DNA of 34,649 bases, taken from positions 1 through 34,649 of the forward strand of contig JAHBSH010000021.1 of assembly GCA_019639215.1 (NCBI GenBank). Reading direction: 5' to 3'. Within the stretch, counting starts at the first letter, position 1. Every line of letters starts with the position of its first letter. Shown piece by piece: positions 16,201 through 23,542 of this stretch. The position numbers and the translations under genes are program-made. This stretch comes from Acidobacteriota bacterium (GTDB taxonomy: Bacteria > Acidobacteriota > Blastocatellia > Pyrinomonadales > Pyrinomonadaceae). Under the pieces are notes generated by a model. It saw only the letters and a program-made list of their open reading frames with translations. It did no database searches and was not told where the DNA came from.

Positions 16201-19175
16201 TCTTCCGTCATCGGAGCCGTCTTTACTTCTGCCTGTGCTGTTCTGATCTTTTCCTCGACCGCGACAAATATGTCCTGCCTGTTTGTCCAGACGTTAAAAT
16301 CGTCACCACGCCAGCTTTCCTTATCAAATTTCCTGTCCGGCCCTGAGCTTCGTAAGGTTGTCTCTAATATTCTGCCGTTACCGCCAAAGCTGATCTCGTA
16401 AGGCCTTTCCCAACGGTCATAGATCGCCTTCATTCCCATTACGGAAAGCAGCGTTTCGCGGTCGCGGACAAATTTACCTGTTTGTTCATGATAATTTCTT
16501 AACGCCGTGTCTATTGCTCGTCCCATCGGCGTAAAGTATTGAAAAGATTCGGTAAAAACGGTGAAATCATCGCTCGTACCAAACTTTTTGTCCGGCCCGG
16601 CAGACAGGATCGAGAGGTAATCGGAATTTCTGTTTATGCCGAATTCTTTGTTATAAGGCGTTCCCCACGGATCTCTTAGCGTGTCAATATTCAGATCGTA
16701 AAGGCTTAGTATCTGCTTGAGACTCGCTTCATCGGTCGGGTGAAGAAAATGCCGCTTTTCGTATGCGTCTTTCAGAGCTTGCCTGAACGGTTCGAAGGTC
16801 GGATTTATCTCCCGGGCAAATACCGAGAATGCCTGTGAATGATAGCGTCCGCTGTAAAAGATGTTCGGATAATAGTAATTGCTGCTGAGAATGATCTCCG
16901 CCACAAGCTGCATCTCCGCAGAGACGGGTTTGGTCATGTCCAGTTCGTTCAGATCTTTTACATTCACCGAACCAAAGCTCGCTCCATAACCAAGCCAGCC
17001 GCCAAGGCTGCTGAACTGTGAGCTGAATTCTGCATCCGTTCTTGTCCTTTCTTCAACGGCCTTGTCCATTATCACAATGCCCAATGCACTTTCCAGCACT
17101 TGGCCGACTGCGTTGGCGATGCTGAACTTGACCGTTGCCTCTTCGTTTGGCTTATAGACCGCCTTATCAAAATCTGCTTTTAGCGAAACGCCCTGCGGAG
17201 CAGGAAAAATAATGCCCGTCACCGAACTGACAATGTCGTCATCAGCAGGATCTTCTATAAAAGCAGCAAGTTTTAGTTCGCCTGCAAACTGTTCTATATA
17301 AGGGATTTTCAGCGAGCCGCGACCGTTTTCCAGCCGAACAAAATGCGAATCTATGACCGTCCAGCCCTTTACGACATCTACATAAACAGTTCCGCTCTTT
17401 ACGGTCGAAAGCAGCGAAACATTTATCATCTCTCCCGGTTTGTAGATGGCCTTATCAGTAGAAACCCGTATCGCCGCATTGTTGTTGTCAAAATCGATCT
17501 CATACTCTCGGAGCGTTCCGGTACGGCCCTGAGTGTCCTTTGCTATGACGCGAAAGTCGAGCGCATCATCGGCATCGCCGATCTTAGGACGTATGAACTC
17601 TATCTTTCCTGCGCCGTAGGAATTCGTCCGCGTTCTGGCGACGGTCTTGAATTTTTCCTCGTCGTCCTCACTGGCTTTTATCTCTATGTCGCATACAGCG
17701 GGTGTGCCGTCCGCATAAAATGCCGAGATATATCCGACCATCGGGAGAGCAGGATTTTGCGACGCCCTGAGTCCGGTAAGATAGACGTGTATCGGCTCCC
17801 GGCTGACCCGGATATCGAACCGCCGCTGTTCGGTTCTATTTGTTGAAAGATCAGTAACATAGGCTGCATAGCGGATGTCGCGATATTTCGGATGATCGTC
17901 GTCGTCATCGTCATCCGCAAAGGCTTCATTCGGAAATCTGGCCGTAAACTTCCCTTCTGCGTCCAGTTCTCCTTCGCGGACCTCGCCTTCGTCGATGTCA
18001 TATTTCTGCTCTTTGTAGTTCCATTCGCGGCTCGTCTCTTCCACAACCCGGACCTTACCCTTTGTCACCGGTTTTCCGAAAAGATAATCAGCTCTCACCT
18101 CGACCTCGGTCTCTTTGTCCGCTGCCAGATAATACGCTTTGGAGGATTTTGCCCTTACGGAAAAATTCGGCAGGTCGTAACGCGAAACCCGGATACTGGT
18201 AGAAGTGATTACATAGCCTTGCTCATCGCGAACCTGTATTGTAAATTCACCAAGTCTGACGTTCGCCGGTATCCGCCATGCCGTTGCGGCCACTCCAAAA
18301 CCGGACGTTCGCTGCTTTTCACGAAAGAGCAGAGTTTCGTCCTCATCTTCGATCCGAAATTCGATACCTTTATCTGCCAGAACCGTTTTCGTTTCGGAAC
18401 CTTTCAGAAGTATTCCCCGAATGTTCAGCATCTGGCCGGGCTGATAAAGCGGCTTATCCGTCATCATCAAAAAATGAGTGTCATACTTCACGGCCATGAT
18501 CGTATCTCTTGCTTCGCGCACGAGGCCATTGCGGCGGCCAACAACTCTGACAAAACCATCGCCGCCCAAGCTGACAGCGGCGGGAATCGGAAAATCCAGC
18601 ACCGCAAAACCGTCGGCATCAGTAACGCCTTCGGCGGTGTATTCCAGATCTTCGCTGTCCTCGTCCTGCTGTTCTAATGATAGTTTCGTTTCAACTCGAA
18701 CATTGTCGGCGGGCTTTTCCGTGAAAGGATTTACCGCACGGACACGAACGCGATAGGTCATGCCAGCAAACACATTTTCTGTCGCAATAATGCGCATCTC
18801 AAAAAGCTCGGACGCGATCTGGGAGACAGAGATTATTCCTGACGCGTCGCCAACGCGATAGCGTATTCGATACCAGGCAAGGTCTTCGTTCTGCGTTTTT
18901 GAAAGGTCGATCGGAAAGATTATCTCGACCGTTTGCCTTCCGTTCTTCAATGTCCGGTTCACTGAGGCCGATGCGGCAACATCCCCGTAAATGGTCAACA
19001 GATCAACCCGAAACGGGACATTCGCCGTCTCTCTTTCAGCCACGACAGCAAGCTGTAATGTCGCTTTGCCCTCTCGGAAGAATATGGCCGAATCATTTTC
19101 AAGAACCGTTTGCCCGACCGCTGAAAAAGCGCAGATCAGGGACACTACGAGTAAGGGGAAGATCTTCACACGCAT
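13266..19175 (-). CDS. Large alpha-2-macroglobulin family protein with thioester and unusual inserted modules
   Basis: This 1969-residue secreted protein (signal peptide FPLLVVSLICAFSAVG) is a bacterial alpha-2-macroglobulin. These proteins trap proteases in the periplasm or at the outer membrane by bait cleavage and covalent thioester capture. Macroglobulin-type beta domains fill about residues 25-780 (KPLYQPGQMLNIRG; KAIYKPGEMINVSLLS). The A2M domain starts near 1255 (PETLLWQPEVVTDADGKAEV). The thioester CGEQ is intact at Cys1480-Gln1483, followed by the helical TED domain and a receptor-binding-like C-terminus. Between them (about 790-1245) are three GspG-like calcium-loop segments (DPWGTPY…SAGPDKKFGTSDD; RWERPYE…SSGPDRKF; RGPGRDGTKGNWDD). 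A carboxypeptidase-regulatory-like domain (from about 1105) and an Oar-receptor-like stretch (TALPKGQTFGALLKMQPGV) follow them. GAGGT lies seven bases before the ATG. No pbpC partner is adjacent, unlike many Proteobacteria. Confidence 0.93.
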   Translation of the reverse strand: MRVKIFPLLVVSLICAFSAVGQTVLENDSAIFFREGKATLQLAVVAERETANVPFRVDLLTIYGDVAASASVNRTLKNGRQTVEIIFPIDLSKTQNEDLAWYRIRYRVGDASGIISVSQIASELFEMRIIATENVFAGMTYRVRVRAVNPFTEKPADNVRVETKLSLEQQDEDSEDLEYTAEGVTDADGFAVLDFPIPAAVSLGGDGFVRVVGRRNGLVREARDTIMAVKYDTHFLMMTDKPLYQPGQMLNIRGILLKGSETKTVLADKGIEFRIEDEDETLLFREKQRTSGFGVAATAWRIPANVRLGEFTIQVRDEQGYVITSTSIRVSRYDLPNFSVRAKSSKAYYLAADKETEVEVRADYLFGKPVTKGKVRVVEETSREWNYKEQKYDIDEGEVREGELDAEGKFTARFPNEAFADDDDDDDHPKYRDIRYAAYVTDLSTNRTEQRRFDIRVSREPIHVYLTGLRASQNPALPMVGYISAFYADGTPAVCDIEIKASEDDEEKFKTVARTRTNSYGAGKIEFIRPKIGDADDALDFRVIAKDTQGRTGTLREYEIDFDNNNAAIRVSTDKAIYKPGEMINVSLLSTVKSGTVYVDVVKGWTVIDSHFVRLENGRGSLKIPYIEQFAGELKLAAFIEDPADDDIVSSVTGIIFPAPQGVSLKADFDKAVYKPNEEATVKFSIANAVGQVLESALGIVIMDKAVEERTRTDAEFSSQFSSLGGWLGYGASFGSVNVKDLNELDMTKPVSAEMQLVAEIILSSNYYYPNIFYSGRYHSQAFSVFAREINPTFEPFRQALKDAYEKRHFLHPTDEASLKQILSLYDLNIDTLRDPWGTPYNKEFGINRNSDYLSILSAGPDKKFGTSDDFTVFTESFQYFTPMGRAIDTALRNYHEQTGKFVRDRETLLSVMGMKAIYDRWERPYEISFGGNGRILETTLRSSGPDRKFDKESWRGDDFNVWTNRQDIFVAVEEKIRTAQAEVKTAPMTEEEFRSQLRKAGITDEMLHDANGKPLYINTVKTSRFWDRITFENVQVYGENTRTQRQIITPVTQDIMRFTIRGPGRDGTKGNWDDITFTEVVHVLAERTKDDEKPVSVIQPTSYIGNTGAISGVVTDAAGAVIPRVSISATNELTNVAVSVVTNDQGRFLIGSLPPGKYTVRADATGFKDTVMINVKVEANVTSQVRFLLEAGGVTEEVTVTSGSEDVLSTTSFSVATTNEGVDVTALPKGQTFGALLKMQPGVTIVTKSGTNEERETPRLREYFPETLLWQPEVVTDADGKAEVKFRMADNITTWKMYTIASTKDGKIGFAEKEVTAFQSFFVDLDPPKFLTAGDEIFLPTQVRNYTEKQQRVDVTMDTADWFSLIGGQEKQVNVPSGGSENAVFGFRAAMPVKEGKQRVTAMAETESDAIERPVTVRPDGHHIVDTESRFFNGSTRFDVNFPANTLPHSHAAELKIYPNLMAHVAEAVEGLLQRPYGCGEQTISSTYPNLMILKFNSGERKRMSSEAERQARKNLQDGYDRLIGYQASSGGFTYWGGKDAPDLALTAYALRFLADAAEHVAIDRTVVERAEQWLLGQQRTDGSWNVRYTWEKDENENRAKSLTTYIARTLAMLSKMKASETETNKNASLTKALAYLRVRNSQIDDPYSLALFGLALTDSGDAELAAIIAEKLASMALDEAGGAYWNLESNTVFNGWGTAGRIETTALVAQFLMKVNKEKYQSLTSKAMLFLLKNKDRYGVWYSTQTTINVLDAFVAAVAAESSETRQNVAVVVNGNTLETLEIGPDKLDQIIVSLEGKLNGSSNTVELHGSGGSTLMAQVVSEHYISWQDAESSGRTVNRSRALELDYTCDGTSVAIMQEVTCSVRAERVGFRGYGMLLAEIGTPPGAGVSRESLEEALKNNGSISKYEILPDRIIFYMWARAGGSQFDFKFRPRYGINAQTPASFAYDYYNPEAQAIREPMRFVVK

Positions 19176-19348
19176 CAGATAACCTCAATTGTTTCAGTAA
19201 ATTGGCGGACGCCTAAACACCGGCTATGAACTGCAAGCCCAATTTGGCGGAACTATCGAGTGTGATGCGGTGAGTTTTGGAAATGGTTGCTTTTGGCAGG
19301 AAAATTAACGTTGGTACCAATTTGTTTGACACGAGACCTTTAATACAA

Positions 19349-19394
19349 ATAGGACAAATGAGAGCAATACTTACCATTGTCACATTTGTCCTAT
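19349..19394. terminator. 12-bp perfect inverted repeat downstream of the S9 peptidase gene
   Basis: ATAGGACAAATG (19349-19360) is perfectly complementary to CATTTGTCCTAT (19383-19394), with a second repeat unit continuing to about 19404. The repeat block starts about 10 bases beyond the stop of the leftward S9 peptidase gene. The unit is the same as in the palindrome at 13180-13254. It is probably a terminator or transcript-end stem. Confidence 0.55.
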
Positions 19395-19414
19395 CCGTCC
19401 CATATTCGTTTGCG

Positions 19415-20296
19415 TCACAGATTCCTCAAAATAAAATCCGTGATCATCGTGTACATGTGGTATTGCTGATTCGGATCGACCACGCCGTGACGCTGTGTCG
19501 GGTATAGCATCAGGTCAAATTGTTTGCCATGGCGTTGCAGTTCGTTGACAAGCTGAATGGTATTTTGCTGATGGACGTTATCATCCATCACACCGTGGAT
19601 CAGCAAGATGCGGCCATGCAGGTTCTTTGCCGCCTTGACGACCGACGTGCTTTCATAGCCGGCCGGATTGTTCTTCGGCGTCTGCATAAACCGCTCGGTA
19701 TAGATCGAATCGTAAAGATGCCAGTCAGTGACCGAACCGCCGGCGATGCCTGCCTTGAATATCTTGCTGTGCGTCATCGCAAAGCTGGTCATAAATCCGC
19801 CGTAGCTCCAACCCCAAATGCCAATGCGGTCACCGTCAACATAGGGCAGCGACTTAAGATAATTGACGCCGTCCTCTATGTCGCGAAGCTCCAGCTTGCC
19901 CATCTGTTTATAAACAGGCCATGTAGATTCTTCGCCTTTGCCGCTGGCGGTGCGGTTATCGCATATCCAGATGATGTAGCCTTTTTGCGCCAGCATCTGA
20001 TGCCACATATAGCGGTTGCCGCCCCACGAATTTCTTACCTGCGGTGCATGCGGCCCTGCATAAGTGTATTGCAGAACGGGATATTTCTTTGACGGATCAA
20101 AATCCGGCGGCCTTATCATCATCGCTTCCATCTCAAAACCATCGCGCGTTTTTACCTTCATAAATTCAGGCTCGCCGAGCTTGAATTCTTTCAAAACATC
20201 GACCGGATTGTTGTTGAGGATGCGTTCAAGTTCGCCGTTCGCCTTGAAACAGCCTTTGCTGCGGCGGCGTATTAACGTCGCTCCAGTTGTGAACAT
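19415..20296 (-). CDS. S9 (DPP-IV type) peptidase, catalytic C-terminal part of a frameshifted gene
   Basis: This frame carries the alpha/beta-hydrolase half of a dipeptidyl-peptidase-IV-like serine peptidase. Genuine homology starts at about KANGELERILNNNPVDVL (near 20246); the first 16 or so codons are an out-of-frame reading of the upstream gene, so the nominal ATG is unlikely to be a real start. The catalytic triad is intact, numbered within this frame: Ser164 in GWSYGGF, Asp238 in HGVMDDNVH and His270 in QRHGV. NSWGGNRYMWHQMLAQKGYI is typical of S9B. It continues the propeller half encoded at 20226-21674, separated by a +1 shift. If translated with the upstream half it would form an exported exopeptidase that removes N-terminal dipeptides. 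A palindrome follows the stop. Confidence 0.85.
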   Translation of the reverse strand: MFTTGATLIRRRSKGCFKANGELERILNNNPVDVLKEFKLGEPEFMKVKTRDGFEMEAMMIRPPDFDPSKKYPVLQYTYAGPHAPQVRNSWGGNRYMWHQMLAQKGYIIWICDNRTASGKGEESTWPVYKQMGKLELRDIEDGVNYLKSLPYVDGDRIGIWGWSYGGFMTSFAMTHSKIFKAGIAGGSVTDWHLYDSIYTERFMQTPKNNPAGYESTSVVKAAKNLHGRILLIHGVMDDNVHQQNTIQLVNELQRHGKQFDLMLYPTQRHGVVDPNQQYHMYTMITDFILRNL

Positions 20297-21674
20297 AATG
20301 TGTGAACGTGCTATTGAACGATGCCGAGTGGCTGCCGCCGCTTAGTGACAACCTCTGCACTTCGCCGCCTTTTATTGAGACGCGGTAGATGTTCTCTGCG
20401 ATGTGATTGTCCTTTGTCGCAGAAAAATATACCCAGCCGTTCGTTTCATCAACACCGTAAAATGAGCGAACTTCCCATTTGCCGTCGGTCAGCTGGCGAT
20501 AAAGATTTCCTCTGGCGTCGTAATGATAAAGGTGTTTCCAGCCGTTTCGGGCCGATTGCCAAATGCTGCTGCCGTCAGAAAGGAATTTCGGATCGCCGTA
20601 AACTTCAACCCAAGCTGCGGTCGTTTCTGTGAAAAGCTTTTTCACCTTTCCGTCAACCGCTGCGGAATTTACATCCAAAAATGTCTGCTCACGATTCAGA
20701 GCCTGAAAGATCACGCTCTGGCTGTCCGGCGTCCAAGCCACGCGGCCGATCAGAATATCGTCTGGCTTGTAGGCTTTCAGATCGACGAATTTTACACTGT
20801 CACCGATACGCTGAATTCCTGCAGGCAATCTGTCGCCAACGCCCGGAACATTCCTTACATTCGGCACGAGCGAACCTTTTGTTACATCAGCGATGCCAAG
20901 CTGAACGGATGGATTCGGATCGCCCGATTTCGGATAGCGTGTTCGTTCAACCTCAGGATCATTCCGCACCTCATTTGAGAGAATGAATTCGGGCACCGGC
21001 GAATCATCCAGCCTCAAAAAAGCGATGTGGCGCGAATCAGGCGACCACCAGTAACCGCGTTTATTGCCGCGGCCATAGAGTTCCTCTTCGTAAACCCAGA
21101 CGAGATAACCGTTGTGGATGCGTTCCGTGCCGTCACGCGTCAGGCGTTTTTCTTCTGCTTTTTCTACGTCAACGACATAAAGGTCGTTGCCGCGAACAAA
21201 ACTTACCAAGCGGCCGTCAGGGCTGAAATCCTGCTCGACCTCAGGCTCTTTTGTGTCGGTCAGGCGCTTCATCTTGCCTGACGTGATGTCGTAATGCCAG
21301 AGATCATTTGCGTGATTTAGAAGTATCGCCGTTTCACCTTTGTTGAACTGCAACGTGATCGAAACTGAAAGCCTTTCTGCCAAGGCTCGATCAAGTCCGG
21401 CGGTAGAGACGAGAGCTGAAGCAAACCTTGCGCTGTCAAAATACGGCTCCGCTTCGCCTGTAATGGCATTTACCCTAACAAGCCGTCCGCCCTGCATCTG
21501 CTTAAACGAACGTCCGTCCGGCGCCCATGTAAGACGTGTTGGCCCGCCGCCAAAAGGAACACGACGGGACATCTCAGGACTAAAAATGTCGTCAAGCGTC
21601 AACAGGCGCTCCTGCGCGGGAACGTTTATGAAAAGAAACAGGAACGCAGCGGCAAGCAGGGTCAATTTTCTCAT
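20226..21674 (-). CDS. S9 (DPP-IV type) peptidase, N-terminal beta-propeller part of a frameshifted gene
   Basis: This 482-codon frame starts with a signal peptide (LTLLAAAFLFLFINVPAQ) and encodes the eight-bladed propeller of the DPP-IV N-terminal family (YLVWVYEEELYGRGNKRGYWWSPDSRHIAFL). The EEE stretch of VYEEEL corresponds to the double-glutamate motif that binds the substrate N-terminus in DPP-IV. In-frame homology continues to NWSDVNTPPQQRLF. The reading frame then becomes QGERRT and stops at 20226, while the expected continuation (KANGELE…) is present one base out of frame. The whole gene would be about 750 residues, the normal length for the family. One base removed at 20243-20249 would restore it, so this is either a recent inactivation or a sequence error. 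Confidence 0.85.
   Translation of the reverse strand: MRKLTLLAAAFLFLFINVPAQERLLTLDDIFSPEMSRRVPFGGGPTRLTWAPDGRSFKQMQGGRLVRVNAITGEAEPYFDSARFASALVSTAGLDRALAERLSVSITLQFNKGETAILLNHANDLWHYDITSGKMKRLTDTKEPEVEQDFSPDGRLVSFVRGNDLYVVDVEKAEEKRLTRDGTERIHNGYLVWVYEEELYGRGNKRGYWWSPDSRHIAFLRLDDSPVPEFILSNEVRNDPEVERTRYPKSGDPNPSVQLGIADVTKGSLVPNVRNVPGVGDRLPAGIQRIGDSVKFVDLKAYKPDDILIGRVAWTPDSQSVIFQALNREQTFLDVNSAAVDGKVKKLFTETTAAWVEVYGDPKFLSDGSSIWQSARNGWKHLYHYDARGNLYRQLTDGKWEVRSFYGVDETNGWVYFSATKDNHIAENIYRVSIKGGEVQRLSLSGGSHSASFNSTFTHYVHNWSDVNTPPQQRLFQGERRT
20243..20249 (-). other. +1 frameshift site in the S9 peptidase gene
   Basis: On the coding strand the sequence is CTG TTT C AAG GCG AAC. The upstream frame reads TTT CAA GGC, while the family continuation requires AAG GCG AAC, that is, one extra base. 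There is no homopolymer longer than three and no recognised shift signal such as CUUUGA. Confidence 0.75.
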
Positions 21675-21768
21675 ATAGTTTTTGTCTGTCTAAGAGGTGA
21701 TCTTTGACTTGAATGATACGCGAAAACGTTTTGCCTGAGCAACCTTAAATGTCGTCACGGGCGTGCCA

Positions 21769-23004
21769 TCAGAGCGTATATCCCGCCTCGCGAAGAGCCT
21801 GTTCGTCTGAAATGCCGATCTGTTTTCTCAAGAGTATGTTCTCAAGTTCCTCGCGTTCGGAAAGACGTGCCGGGTCTTCCCAACGTGTTGTCGGAAACAC
21901 ATCTTTGTGACCCGCTATGTGAAGAGCGAATGCCATCACATCAGCCCAGGTCTGGCCAAAGACCGCCTGCCTTTCGCGAACCTTGGCGATAAACCGCGTC
22001 TCAGCTTTTCGCAGAGCCTCGCCGCTCGGAAAGCTTCGCGAGTTTGGCAAAAGATAATACATTGGCGTTCCTGTGACCGAGGCGATATCCACGCGAAAGC
22101 TGTCCTTTACTTTCAGGAACTGATCGAGATCGGCTGTGTTGAAATCCCCAAACCGAGCGTCAGGGTTTTGTGCCAGCCAAAGGTGATCAACGCCTGCTTT
22201 GAAAGGTGCAACAGGTTGACCTTCGTTGTCATATTCGATCTCTATGCCAGCTGCCCAACGCTGGCGATACGCCGAAAATTCCATCGCAACGAGCATATCC
22301 AGAACGGCTTTGTTCATTCCGTCCTGAACCGGTATCGCCGCTTCGATCTCAGACCTGCCAAAAGCACCAATGTCCGCATTATTTGCAAAATGAAACACAG
22401 GCACAACGCCGTAAGGGTTTGGCACGGCATCGCGATAACGGACAAATGCATCGGCTTCGGTCAAGATGCCTTCGCCCGGTTTTGCCGTGACAAAACGCTC
22501 GATGCGGTCGGGGTAAAAGATGTTAAGGCGTGTATGGCGGTCATGCGTCCGCCAATATTTTGCGGCTCTCAATATCGTTCCGCCGTTCTCTTCATCATAA
22601 ATGACCGTACAGGCAGATGCCCGGTTCGGGTAGATCGCAGGCCGCCCGTTCGCATCCGGCCAGACGATAACATAAGCATCGCCGCAGACGAGGGCTTCGC
22701 GGTGTACCTCACCTGCTCTGATCGGCATCCGGTTTTGCTGCCAGATGCGTGCCGTATCCAAATCGGCATCGTCACTGCCCGTCAGAAATTGAGTAATTCG
22801 CAGCTTGTCCCTGACCGCATCGCAAACCGCCGGACAAAGATTGAGTGCAAACTCGCGAAAGAGCGAACCAAACGTATTTGCAAACTTTTCGGTCGCAAAG
22901 GCAAGGTCATGATCGCCGCGATAATAGCGTTCGCTGCGGGCATAACCTGTCGCTGATAGGCGAAACTTTTGTATTGCCTCTTCAATATGTTCTTTCATAA
23001 TCAT
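21769..23004 (-). CDS. Phage portal protein (SPP1 gp6-like)
   Basis: This 411-residue protein resembles SPP1/gp6-type portals, the dodecameric ring through which DNA enters a capsid. The supporting segments are YARSERYYRGDHDLAFATEK near the N-terminus, VCDAVRDKLRITQF, GDAYVIVWPDANGRPAIYP (about 110-128) and NPYGVVPVFHFANNADIGAF (about 200-220). It also has SEIEAAIPVQDGMNKAVLDM and a C-terminal segment with SFPSGEALRKAETRFIAKVRERQ, which is very typical of the family. The length is at the short end of normal. The start could be Met1 or Met3; neither has a clear ribosome-binding site. It is last in the leftward structural operon, followed by the chromosomal S9 peptidase gene. The reading frame is intact. 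Confidence 0.88.
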   Translation of the reverse strand: MIMKEHIEEAIQKFRLSATGYARSERYYRGDHDLAFATEKFANTFGSLFREFALNLCPAVCDAVRDKLRITQFLTGSDDADLDTARIWQQNRMPIRAGEVHREALVCGDAYVIVWPDANGRPAIYPNRASACTVIYDEENGGTILRAAKYWRTHDRHTRLNIFYPDRIERFVTAKPGEGILTEADAFVRYRDAVPNPYGVVPVFHFANNADIGAFGRSEIEAAIPVQDGMNKAVLDMLVAMEFSAYRQRWAAGIEIEYDNEGQPVAPFKAGVDHLWLAQNPDARFGDFNTADLDQFLKVKDSFRVDIASVTGTPMYYLLPNSRSFPSGEALRKAETRFIAKVRERQAVFGQTWADVMAFALHIAGHKDVFPTTRWEDPARLSEREELENILLRKQIGISDEQALREAGYTL

Positions 23005-23031
23005 TCAAGTATTTGAGTAAATGTTTGGCGA

Positions 23032-23382
23032 TCATATTCTGACCGCCATCCTGCATTTTGCGGCATAGATCGCCGCCATCTTTCGGCAATTATCAAAGAT
23101 CTGTGATGTAACAATGCCGCTTTCCGGCGGGTCGATCTCTGTCATCGCCGAAGCTCTTGCCGCCTTTATCAGCCAGCCGTCAGCCGCGGCTTTGTTGATG
23201 TCATAGGTCGGCGTCCAGTTGTCGTTTTCGGGTTCATTGCCTTCTTCGTCTGCAATGCTGGACGCGTTCAGAATGTCCTCGACCTCGATCTCTGACAGCA
23301 CAGGTTCGGTTTCCCATGCTGTCAGCAGCTTCAGTTTTTCAAGTGCGTTTTCCATAGCTATTTGTCGTTCGTCATTTGTCAT
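23032..23382 (-). CDS. Phage head-tail connector-like small protein
   Basis: This is a protein of 116 residues, or 107 if it starts at the internal Met (codon at 23355-23353, MENALEKLKLLTAWE). I prefer that later start because the first nine codons lie in the tandem repeat block. It is mostly alpha-helical: SEIEVEDILNASSIADEEG, a linker, then YDINKAAADGWLIKAARASA and IVTSQIFDNCRKMAAIYAAK. Size, helical pattern and position between capsid and portal fit a head-completion or connector protein (gp6/gp15-like). There is no diagnostic motif, so the call rests largely on context. The portal start lies 27 bases downstream. Confidence 0.6.
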   Translation of the reverse strand: MTNDERQIAMENALEKLKLLTAWETEPVLSEIEVEDILNASSIADEEGNEPENDNWTPTYDINKAAADGWLIKAARASAMTEIDPPESGIVTSQIFDNCRKMAAIYAAKCRMAVRI

Positions 23383-23532
23383 TCGTCCGTTGTCATTTGT
23401 CCGTTGTCATTCGTCCGTTGTCATTCGTCCGTTGTCATTGGTGTTGGATCGGAACTCGAAGCTCTGACTCTAGATCCAACACTAAGGACAAAGGACTAAT
23501 GACCAATGACCCATGACCAATGACCAATGACT
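23361..23532. repeat. Opposed tandem-repeat arrays around a perfect 10-bp stem
   Basis: About five degenerate copies of a 14-base unit (GTCATTCGTCCGTT) fill 23361-23440. They are followed by GTGTTGGATC (23441-23450), a 22-nt loop, its perfect complement GATCCAACAC (23473-23482), and an opposed array of the 7-base unit AATGACC to 23532. The block lies immediately after the capsid gene stop and reaches into the annotated start of the next gene. It resembles the short tandem repeats of other intergenic regions here and may act as a terminator or attenuator between capsid and connector. Confidence 0.75.
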
Positions 23533-23542
23533 CCAGATTTTC

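Noticed and set aside
17892..18677. 261-codon plus-strand frame inside the A2M gene
   Set aside because: Antisense to well-conserved macroglobulin domains; no start signal or recognisable motif.
21907..22956. 349-codon plus-strand frame opposite the portal gene
   Set aside because: The minus-strand product is a clear portal protein; the plus frame is rich in Cys/Arg/His typical of antisense shadows.
23361..23532. Possible CRISPR array
   Set aside because: The units are 7-14 bases, contiguous and without unique spacers; no cas gene is nearby.
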